Positions 1-5,357 of a stretch of DNA of 5,678 nucleotides are shown in pieces (position 1 is the first letter of the stretch; the number at the start of each line of letters is the position of its first letter). Made by a program: the position numbers and the translations under genes. The notes under the pieces were generated by a model that saw only the letters and a list, made by a program, of their open reading frames with translations, was not told the origin of the DNA and did not search any database. Source of the DNA: JBBIVP01 sp037439705 [NCBI: bacterium] (GTDB taxonomy: Bacteria > JBBIVP01); the NCBI GenBank assembly GCA_037439705.1, contig JBBIVP010000143.1:1-5678 (forward strand), given 5' to 3'.

Positions 1-284
1 AAATTGTGGTGTGCAAAGGAGTTTCAAGTGATGTTTCTCTGAAAGAAGGTGAGGTTGATGAGTTTTTTCCGGAGGAAGGAAAAGAGGCATACACCTTCTG
101 CGGAATATCTTTTGTTGAAAGAAAAATTCTTGAAGAAATTCCAGAGGGTAAGGGATGCCTCGTGAGGGATTTCTTTATTCCTGTTTTAAGAAAAAGAACC
201 AAAATCTCAGCCTCTATTCATGATGGGAAATTTGTTGATATTGGAACTCCTTTAGGCTTAAAAATAGTTTTAGAAAAAATTTAA
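1..284 (+). CDS. Sugar-nucleotide (NTP) transferase, C-terminal part, 5' end outside window
   Basis: This is the last ~94 residues of a nucleotidyltransferase of the NTP_transferase fold (the glucose-1-phosphate thymidylyl-/mannose-1-phosphate guanylyltransferase superfamily), which makes NDP-sugars in the cytoplasm for polysaccharide or LPS synthesis. Seen: the segment YTFCGISFVERKILEEIP, which matches the family's 'Y.F.GI.....vl..ip' strand-helix unit, then RDFFIPVLRK, then an HDGKFVDIGTP motif (VDIGTP at about 234-251), the usual 'W.DIGTP' close to the end of the catalytic domain. The frame is open through the left edge (Ile codon at 3-5), so the GTG at 6 is an internal codon and not the start. 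The protein stops about ten residues after DIGTP, so there is no C-terminal left-handed beta-helix; it is a short, single-domain form. Which nucleotide and sugar it uses cannot be told from this end. It converges on the lipoprotein gene at 311-718 with a 26-bp gap. Confidence 0.82.
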   Translation, partial: IVVCKGVSSDVSLKEGEVDEFFPEEGKEAYTFCGISFVERKILEEIPEGKGCLVRDFFIPVLRKRTKISASIHDGKFVDIGTPLGLKIVLEKI

Positions 285-310
285 AAAACCTTCCCTCCTT
301 AAGTATTATG

Positions 311-718
311 TTATTCAGCCGGAGGTTCTTGTGGAGCAGGGGGGGTAACTTTTATCTTTGTGCTTGTCGCTGAAACTCCTCCCTTTACATCGCTCGCCTC
401 TACCACTATTGTGTATTCTGCAGATTCTGTGATACCCTGCGGGGCTGTCCAGTCAACGGATTCACCGGTAGTTGCGCTGAAGGATGGTCCTGTAAGGGGA
501 ACAGGAGCAGATGGAGCGGTCATACTCCATGAGTAGGTGATGGAGTCTCCGTCAAGGTCAGTGGCGGATGCTTTGAGATTCACAACCGCACCCGGTTCAA
601 CAGAGGTAGAGGAAGCAGTGATTGAGAGTTCTGAAGGAGGATTGTTCACCTTCTTCTTGCAGCCCGCAAAAAGAAAAGCCACTCCCATTACAACACCAAT
701 TATAGCAACTCTCTTCAT
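311..718 (-). CDS. Small lipoprotein with one PKD/Ig-like beta-sandwich domain
   Basis: A 135-residue predicted lipoprotein of unknown role. Residues 1-20 form a lipoprotein signal: basic MKR, a hydrophobic stretch, and the lipobox FAGC with Cys20 as the lipidation site, followed by KKK. Residues ~30-125 look like a single PKD or Ig-like domain: EPGAVVNLKASATDLDGD followed by SITYSWS, the usual 'G..v.l.a.a.D.DGD.l.Y.W' pattern, and a last strand EYTIVVEASDVKGG. The tail (125-135) is rich in Pro and Glu. Such domains mediate protein or glycan contacts on the cell surface; no catalytic motif is visible. The ATG at 718 is chosen because a near-perfect ribosome site lies just upstream (724-735). 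It lies 136 bp after the propeller lipoprotein on the same strand but has its own likely promoter, so co-transcription with btuB is not assured. No clear terminator hairpin is visible in the 26 bp after its stop. Confidence 0.85.
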   Translation of the reverse strand: MKRVAIIGVVMGVAFLFAGCKKKVNNPPSELSITASSTSVEPGAVVNLKASATDLDGDSITYSWSMTAPSAPVPLTGPSFSATTGESVDWTAPQGITESAEYTIVVEASDVKGGVSATSTKIKVTPPAPQEPPAE

Positions 719-723
719 CTTTT

Positions 724-735
724 ATCACCTCCTTT
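724..735 (-). promoter_or_regulatory. Ribosome binding site of the PKD lipoprotein
   Basis: The minus strand reads AAAGGAGGTGAT, an 11-base uninterrupted match to the complement of the 16S rRNA 3' end. It lies five bases before the ATG at 718, with GGAGG itself about ten bases upstream. It fixes the start codon and predicts high translation. Confidence 0.85.
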
Positions 736-789
736 CTTCATTTTTTTCTGATTTAATTTTATGGATAATCTTTTTTTTTCATAGGGGGA

Positions 790-818
790 ATTATTACACT
801 CAAATTTTTAAATTTCAA
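790..818 (-). promoter_or_regulatory. Probable sigma-70-type promoter of the PKD lipoprotein
   Basis: On the minus strand a TTGAAA (813-818; 5 of 6 consensus) is followed after exactly 17 bp by AATAAT (790-795; 5 of 6). Transcription would begin near 782-784, giving a leader of about 65 bases that ends in the strong ribosome site. It lies entirely in the gap between the propeller lipoprotein and this gene. The region is AT-rich, so chance matches are possible, but both boxes and the spacing fit. Confidence 0.5.
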
Positions 819-854
819 GTATTTTTTAAACTCCATTCCTCTCCCTTAAAACCC

Positions 855-1929
855 TTATTTAATCACCTCTATGTCAAAAGGAGGAAGGGATGTTTCAAAT
901 GGTTGTTCTCCAAGAACCTCTCCAGTTTCCGAATTTACAATAATTATGCCAGATTTTCCTGTTGGTGGTCTAAAAGCTATAAGAAGAAGATTTTGGTATA
1001 ATTCAATGTCTGCCACAGAATAACCGCCAGGAGAGAAAACATCTTTTCTTTTCTTTTCTTCTTCTGGATTGAACTCCACTACCTTTGTATTCTGAAATAA
1101 CAGCATATCCCTTATTATCAGAAAGGATAGCGATGTCGGATATATCCCCTCCGAGTTCCTTTTCTGTAATTATTGTTTCAGAACTTCCCGTTGATGGGTC
1201 AAATTTTTCAACAATTCCATCAGAAATATCAAAGGATGAACCGTGTTCAATGAGGTATATGAATCCATCATTTACATAAAGGGAATCCGAAATAGCCCAT
1301 GGATTTTTTCCATTCAGATTGTGAACCTTTATAACCTCGTCATTTTCTGTATCAATCTCTAAAATTTTCCCATTTCCTGAGGGAGGCCAAAACATCTCAT
1401 TCTGGTTTAGCAACTGAAGTGCAACAAAGAGGTGGTTTTTAAAAACCGCCATTCCAGCCATTTCAGGGAATCCATCCTCATCTGAATATTTTTTCAGGTC
1501 AATCTCCCTTATCTTTTTTCCTGTGAGAGGCTCAATAACAAGAAGGCTTTTTGCCTGAAGCCTTGAAACATAAGCCTTATTTCCTGAAAACGCTATGTCC
1601 TGAGGATTTGTTCCTGCTCCAACGGAAAACTCTGTTACCGGAGAAGAAAAGTTTCTGTTTTTTACATCAATAACCATTATGCTGTCCGAACCATATCTCT
1701 GGACGATATAAGCGTATCCGTTGTAGAACCTTACAACAGCATCAGGATGAACTGGAACGGGGCTGTTTAAAATCCAGACATTTCCGTCTTCTATTTCAAG
1801 AAGGCTGTAGGAACCAGTTTGATAATCCGTAGTTACGACAAAAACATCAGGAACTATCTCCTCCACCTTCTTCTCCTCAGCACACCCTATAAAGAATAGA
1901 ACCGCAAAAATAACTATTGTCTTTTTCAT
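855..1929 (-). pseudogene. Beta-propeller surface lipoprotein (YncE/DUF5074/BtuG-like), interrupted by a frameshift
   Basis: Two overlapping frames (1003-1929 and 855-1106) make up one gene of about 357 codons if one base is skipped near 1082. The N-terminus has a lipoprotein signal: MKK, a hydrophobic core, and FIGC with Cys16. The body has repeated propeller blades: NPQDIAFSGNKAYVSRL followed by SLLVIEPLTGKK; GKILEIDTENDE; GIVEKFDPSTGSS; and, after the shift, KVVEFNPEEE, YSVADIE and IIIVNSETGEVLG. These are the 'd.ia..g..ayV' and 'v.viD..tg' units of YVTN/YncE-type propellers. It starts 12 bp after the btuB stop with an excellent ribosome site, so it is in the btuB operon. Known: BtuG, a DUF5074 propeller lipoprotein of Bacteroides, sits beside BtuB and binds corrinoid at the surface; by position and fold this is the same type of partner (inference). 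In frame, the first piece ends with a basic non-propeller tail (RRRKEKKR), so the product would lack its last blade(s). Sequencing error, decay and programmed shift are all possible. Confidence 0.72.
1043..1064. repeat. Short pentanucleotide tract inside the propeller gene
   Basis: The plus strand carries three consecutive CTTTT units (1043-1057) followed by CTTCTTC; the coding (minus) strand is therefore a pure-purine GAAGAAGAAAAG-type tract. It lies just 3' of the frameshift and encodes EEEKKRK in the downstream frame. A change of one 5-base unit would shift the frame. Confidence 0.6.
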
Positions 1930-1932
1930 CCT

Positions 1933-1944
1933 ATCACCTCCTTA
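1933..1944 (-). promoter_or_regulatory. Ribosome binding site of the propeller lipoprotein, overlapping the btuB stop codon
   Basis: The minus strand reads TAAGGAGGTGAT, a 12-base match to the complement of the 16S rRNA 3' end. Its first three bases are the btuB TAA stop, and GGAGG lies seven bases before the ATG at 1929. This arrangement suits translational coupling to btuB. Confidence 0.85.
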
Positions 1945-3831
1945 CATTATTATTCCCTCCACTTTAACCCCGAACCTCCTTCCAGGGAGAGGAATGGAGT
2001 AGATGTCAACCCATTTTTCATCAAGTATGTTTTCTACATATCCATGAATTCTCACCCCCTTTTTAATTTCTTTTGTTAGATAAATTGAATGCTCTGTTTT
2101 CAAATTTCTTTTTCTCATATTTGCCCTGTCAAGAAAGGTATCTCCCTGAAGGTCAAACTCGTATCTTATGGAGAAATTTTTCAGAAGGTCAAAATTTAAG
2201 AAATAGTGAAGTTCGTGGGATGGCTGTAAGGGTAATCTTTTACCTCTCAAATAATCAATTTTTCCCCTGTCCTCCGTGAAGAGATATGTGTAATTTGCGC
2301 CCGTTTTAAAGGGTGAAAGTTCTAATTCAAAACTTCCCTCAAAACCGAGGATGAATGCCCTTGAGATATTTTCGGGAATGAATGTCCACTGGGAGTTCTG
2401 TGTGTAGGATATAAGATTGACAATATCTCTTTGAAAAAATCCAAGAGACGATTTGAAACCTTTAAACTCTCCGTTCCATTCAACAGATGTCTTTATCCCT
2501 TCCTCCGGTTTAAGGTCGGGATTTCCCATCCATACTCCTCTGTCTCCGAAAAGTTCAAAGAAAGATGGAATCCTTACATACCTTCCAAAACTCATAATTA
2601 TTTTATGGGAAGAAAATTTAAAAATTCCTGATATTGATGGCATAAAGGCGAAATATGAAGAGGAGGTATTCTTTTTTTCAAAATAATAAAGAATTCCAGT
2701 TTCTCCATCTGTTTTTGAAAAATAAAAAACTGCCTGTGGAATAACAGAGAATTTTTTTGAAAAACTGAATTCCGCATCCGAAGACAATCTGACTTCATTT
2801 CTTATAGCATGGAAAGAAAAAGAGGATGGTTTTATGAAAATTGACTTCCATCTCATTCCTGAATAAAGAAGGGAAAAGGAAGGCTGAATTCTTTTAAAGT
2901 TCTTTTTAGAGAAATTAACCCTCATCCCCCCCGATAAAAATTCCTGTTTCACTTCTTCTTTAAAAATTCCAATTTCGCCATCAGGGTCAGAAAAGGTTTC
3001 ATTCTGAATTCCTGTAAAGGGCTGTAAGGAAAGGAAAAACTTTTCATTTTCCAGTTTGAACTCTCCAGCAATAAATCCCCTTTCTGTTTTCAAATCTGTT
3101 TTTTCAGATTGAAGCACATCAGTCCCTGCTATACCCTGTTCCTTTGAGAAAAGGTTTGCTGTAATGGAAAGTGAGATTGAACTTGAAGGACGATATGTGT
3201 ATCTTCCCAGAAAATCAACCCTGTTTGTTGCATTGTTTTTTCTTTTTGAGATGTAGTCATCATAAGGATTGAAGGGAGTTCCGTTTGAATTTCTGTATCT
3301 AAAATCTCCGTCTGTATGAAAAAGGTTGAGATAAAAAAAATATGAGTGTGATAGAAGGTTTCTTATTGAATATCCGGTGAAACTCAATGTTTTGAATGAA
3401 GAAAATTTTCCGCTCAGATAATGAAAGAACTCCCTTCCTTTATCAGGAATAATTATGTTTATTACTCCTCCTATGGATGCAGTTGAAAACTCTGAAGGAA
3501 CAAAATCCTTGGCAATTTCAATTCTTCCTATTCCCTGAAGTGGCAGGTCCTCCATGTTTACGCTTGAATAGGGAGTAAAGGATATTGGAACTCCTTCAAG
3601 GAAAAATTCTGTGTGAGACGGATTTGTTCCCCTTATGCTTATGAGGCTGAATGAACCTTCTGTTCCGGCTCTCCTTACAGTTATTCCGGATTCCTTAGAA
3701 AGAGCATCGGACAATGAATTTTCATTAGGTGATGGAACAATAACCTGAATGACACTTTCTTTTTTTATCTCTCCCTCAACCTCTATGACCGGGATTTCCT
3801 TTGAAATAAAAATTAGAAAAATAAAAAACAT
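1942..3831 (-). CDS. btuB: TonB-dependent outer-membrane cobalamin receptor BtuB
   Basis: A 629-residue TonB-dependent receptor, close to the size of E. coli BtuB (614). It would move cobalamin or another corrinoid across the outer membrane using TonB energy. Seen: a short hydrophobic N-terminus (MFFIFLIFIS), a likely TonB box near 27-33 (VIQVIVP), a plug domain about 36-130 with SLSDALSKESGITV, ISIRGTNPSHTEFFLEGVPI, GIGRIEIAKD and GGVINIII, and then a 22-strand-type barrel. Barrel signatures are RIPSFFELFGD (420-430), NPDLKPEE (437-444), LPLQPSHELHY (533-543) and the terminal VENILDEKW...GRRFGVKVEG. The substrate is assigned from the cobalamin riboswitch directly upstream and the propeller lipoprotein directly downstream; the protein alone would only support 'TonB-dependent receptor'. 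The ATG at 3831 is used because the riboswitch ends just before it. Oddities: the signal peptide has no basic residue before its hydrophobic part, and the last residue is Met where an aromatic is usual. Confidence 0.88.
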   Translation of the reverse strand: MFFIFLIFISKEIPVIEVEGEIKKESVIQVIVPSPNENSLSDALSKESGITVRRAGTEGSFSLISIRGTNPSHTEFFLEGVPISFTPYSSVNMEDLPLQGIGRIEIAKDFVPSEFSTASIGGVINIIIPDKGREFFHYLSGKFSSFKTLSFTGYSIRNLLSHSYFFYLNLFHTDGDFRYRNSNGTPFNPYDDYISKRKNNATNRVDFLGRYTYRPSSSISLSITANLFSKEQGIAGTDVLQSEKTDLKTERGFIAGEFKLENEKFFLSLQPFTGIQNETFSDPDGEIGIFKEEVKQEFLSGGMRVNFSKKNFKRIQPSFSLLYSGMRWKSIFIKPSSFSFHAIRNEVRLSSDAEFSFSKKFSVIPQAVFYFSKTDGETGILYYFEKKNTSSSYFAFMPSISGIFKFSSHKIIMSFGRYVRIPSFFELFGDRGVWMGNPDLKPEEGIKTSVEWNGEFKGFKSSLGFFQRDIVNLISYTQNSQWTFIPENISRAFILGFEGSFELELSPFKTGANYTYLFTEDRGKIDYLRGKRLPLQPSHELHYFLNFDLLKNFSIRYEFDLQGDTFLDRANMRKRNLKTEHSIYLTKEIKKGVRIHGYVENILDEKWVDIYSIPLPGRRFGVKVEGIIM

Positions 3832-4031
3832 GCACCTGCCTATCTCTGCTCGGAGAGCCGAGCAGGTAATACCACGGAACAGGTCTTCCGACTTATGGGA
3901 CGGGCTCGTCCGGCCTTCCCAGAGTTTTCTCCAGTGGCCTCCTGCTCTCAGGCAGGATGAGGACTGCCCTTAGCCCCAATCACGGCCGCGGCACGGTGTC
4001 CGATTCTCACGGACTTCCCTAAATTCCGTGG
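3832..4031 (-). ncRNA. Cobalamin (adenosylcobalamin-type) riboswitch in the btuB leader
   Basis: On the minus strand the leader holds the hallmarks of the cobalamin aptamer. The outer helix P1 is perfect: CCACGGAA (4024-4031) pairs with TTCCGTGG (3872-3879). The B12 box AGTCGGAAGACCTGTT lies at 3878-3893 (consensus AGYCMGGAGACCKGCC). Also present are GAGGCCACTGG (3931-3941), TGGGAAGG (3914-3921) and the hairpin GTCCGTGAGAATCGGAC. P1 closes the aptamer at 3872-4031; positions 3832-3871 form the expression platform before the btuB ATG. The known family effect is that cobalamin binding lowers expression of the downstream uptake gene. There is no run of U after the platform hairpin, so control is probably at translation initiation, not by termination (inference). 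Confidence 0.95.
3834..3867 (-). promoter_or_regulatory. Riboswitch expression platform: hairpin and possible anti-Shine-Dalgarno switch
   Basis: The minus strand forms a perfect 8-bp hairpin CTGCTCGG-CTCT-CCGAGCAG (3846-3865) about 15 bases before the ATG. The ACCTGC at 3862-3867, which overlaps the 5' arm of that hairpin, is also fully complementary to GCAGGT at 3834-3839, which sits at the ribosome site immediately before the start codon. The two pairings compete, giving an open and a closed form. The native ribosome site is weak (AGG at 3839-3841, seven bases from ATG), in contrast to the strong sites of the two lipoproteins, as expected for a regulated start. Confidence 0.6.
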
Positions 4032-4039
4032 CAAACCCC

Positions 4040-4067
4040 ATTTTATTAAAAAAAAAATTAAAGTCAA
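4040..4067 (-). promoter_or_regulatory. Promoter of the riboswitch-btuB operon
   Basis: On the minus strand TTGACT (4062-4067; 5 of 6) and TAAAAT (4040-4045; 5 of 6) are separated by 16 bp consisting almost only of A and T. The expected start is near 4032-4033, one or two bases before the first base of the riboswitch P1 helix, so the transcript would begin essentially with the aptamer. The agreement between promoter position and aptamer start supports both calls. Confidence 0.75.
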
Positions 4068-4086
4068 GACCTTGTCCATGTTATAT

Positions 4087-4129
4087 TTCAATTTTTCCAG
4101 AAATTCTTGAATTTGTTTTTTAAATTGAA
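4087..4129. repeat. Nested inverted repeats between the divergent btuB and exchanger promoters
   Basis: TTCAATTT (4087-4094) and AAATTGAA (4122-4129) form a perfect 8-bp inverted repeat; inside it AAATTC-TT-GAATTT (4101-4114) forms another 6-bp one. They lie just upstream of the exchanger start and just behind the btuB -35. They could be an operator or a leader hairpin, or simply chance in AT-rich DNA. Confidence 0.3.
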
Positions 4130-4140
4130 TAAAAGAGATT

Positions 4141-5301
4141 ATGCTTTTCGTCTTTTTCTTTTTAACCATTCCCTGGTTGACATTATGGTTAATGGGGATT
4201 CATCCATCTCCTTTGAATCAGGCACTTTTTTCAGGGCTGGCAATAGTTGGAGCGGGATACATTCTTTCTGAATTCTCCGAGATAGCCCAGCTTGATATCT
4301 CAAAAGGATTTGCCCTTGCTATCATAGCCTTTATTGCAGTTCTTCCCGAGTATGTGGTGGACCTTTATTTTGCATGGATGGCTCCCAAACATCCACATTA
4401 CGCTTCTTATGCAGCTGCTAACATGACCGGAGCAAACAGGCTTCTCATAGGATTTGGATGGTCCATTATTGTTTTTCTTAATTTTTTAAAAACCAAGAAG
4501 AAGGAGGTGGTACTTCAAGAGGGCTTCCGATGGGAAATAGCAATCCTTGCAGTTGCAACCCTATATTCCTTTTCAATCCCCATAAGAGGGCATCTTTCTT
4601 TTGTGGACGCCATTTTTCTTATAGGTTTGTTTGGATTTTATGTTTATAAAACTGCAAGGGGAAAGGTTGAGGAGATTGAAGTTGAAACATTTATTTTCCA
4701 GTTCATGGAGTCCATTTCCAAAGTCAAAAGGGTAATTTTAATAACAATTGGATTCCTCTACGGAGGTTTTATAGTTTTTATATCCGCAGAGCACTTTGCG
4801 GAAGGATTGTTAAAGGTGGGAGAATCTTTCAAAATAGAAAAGTTTCTTCTTGTTCAGTGGCTTGCTCCTCTTGCTTCGGAATCTCCAGAACTTATTGTTG
4901 CAATTTTCTTTGTTCTTAAAAGAAAAGCGGAAAACGGTTTGGGGATGCTCGTTTCATCAAAGATAAATCAGTGGACCCTTCTGATTGGATGCATCCCTGT
5001 TGTTTACGGAATTTCCGGACTGACCCTTCATCCCCTTGAATTGGATATGAGGCAGAATGAGGAGATTTTGTTAACATCCGCCCAGTCTCTTTTCGCACTC
5101 GTTATTCTGTCCGAACTTGACCTTGACCTGAAAGAGGCAGTTCTTCTATTTCTATTATTTTTCGTTCAACTTCTCCTTCCCAATCCCCATACCCGCCTTA
5201 TTTTCTCCTTTATCTACCTCGGATTTTCTTTTCTTTTCTTTATTGGCTCAAAAAGAAAAAGGACTGGATTTTTTACTCTGAGAAAAGGTCTCAAATTTTA
5301 G
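4141..5301 (+). CDS. CaCA-family cation exchanger (sodium/calcium exchanger-type membrane protein)
   Basis: A 386-residue polytopic inner-membrane protein with about ten or eleven hydrophobic segments and the two inverted alpha-repeats of the Ca2+/cation antiporter superfamily. Repeat 1 (~56-112) has AFIAVLPEYVVDLYF (Pro69-Glu70) followed by AAANMTGANRLLIGFGW. Repeat 2 (~238-290) has LAPLASESPELIVAIF (Pro249-Glu250) followed by SSKINQWTLLIG. The 'PE' acidic residues and the 'N.tGaN / SSKiNqw' helices correspond to the family's cation-binding 'S.PE' and 'GN..GSN..N' motifs. A charged loop (~115-125 and ~172-196) separates the halves. It would exchange Ca2+ or another cation for Na+ or H+; which one is not determined by sequence. 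The ATG at 4141 has only a weak ribosome site (AGAGA just upstream), and Met18 at 4192 is an alternative, though the first helix supports 4141. It is transcribed divergently from btuB, with no evident functional link. A TATATT at 4082-4087 might be its -10 box, without a good -35. Confidence 0.82.
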   Translation: MLFVFFFLTIPWLTLWLMGIHPSPLNQALFSGLAIVGAGYILSEFSEIAQLDISKGFALAIIAFIAVLPEYVVDLYFAWMAPKHPHYASYAAANMTGANRLLIGFGWSIIVFLNFLKTKKKEVVLQEGFRWEIAILAVATLYSFSIPIRGHLSFVDAIFLIGLFGFYVYKTARGKVEEIEVETFIFQFMESISKVKRVILITIGFLYGGFIVFISAEHFAEGLLKVGESFKIEKFLLVQWLAPLASESPELIVAIFFVLKRKAENGLGMLVSSKINQWTLLIGCIPVVYGISGLTLHPLELDMRQNEEILLTSAQSLFALVILSELDLDLKEAVLLFLLFFVQLLLPNPHTRLIFSFIYLGFSFLFFIGSKRKRTGFFTLRKGLKF

Positions 5302-5309
5302 TAAATTTG
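5292..5309. repeat. Short perfect inverted repeat at the exchanger stop codon
   Basis: CAAATTT (5292-5298) and AAATTTG (5303-5309) flank TAGT, and the exchanger's TAG stop lies in the loop. All but one pair are A-T and no T-run follows, so it would be at best a weak terminator. Confidence 0.25.
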
Positions 5310-5357
5310 CATGTTTAAAGTCAGGTCTTACCTTTTCCATGGTGGTGAGTTCTGTCT

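Noticed and set aside
281-310. Bidirectional terminator between the converging genes at 284 and 311
   Set aside because: There is a short A-run (282-288) but no complementary stem on either side of it.
537-1001. Plus-strand open frame of 154 codons across the PKD lipoprotein gene and the following gap
   Set aside because: It is antisense to two well-supported genes, runs through AT-rich non-coding sequence giving Phe/Lys-rich low-complexity protein, and has no ribosome site.
855-1106. Separate small gene starting at the ATG at 1106
   Set aside because: There is no ribosome site before it, its first codons overlap the propeller frame, and its sequence reads as the missing last blade of that propeller.
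311-1929. Naming the two lipoproteins btuG and btuH
   Set aside because: Position suggests a link to corrinoid capture, but no residue-level evidence here proves corrinoid binding, so gene symbols were withheld.
2073-2798. Several short open frames on both strands within btuB
   Set aside because: They are shadows of the btuB reading frame, have no ribosome sites and show no recognisable protein features.
3846-3865. Intrinsic transcription terminator before btuB
   Set aside because: The hairpin is strong and GC-rich, but it is followed by AGATAGGCAGG and not a U-run, so translational control is more likely.
3749-4169. Open frames of about 74 codons on each strand over the btuB leader
   Set aside because: The sequence is fully explained by the cobalamin riboswitch and its promoter; neither frame has protein-like features or a ribosome site.
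4916-5098. Minus-strand 60-codon open frame inside the exchanger gene
   Set aside because: Antisense shadow of a well-supported membrane protein, with no start signals.
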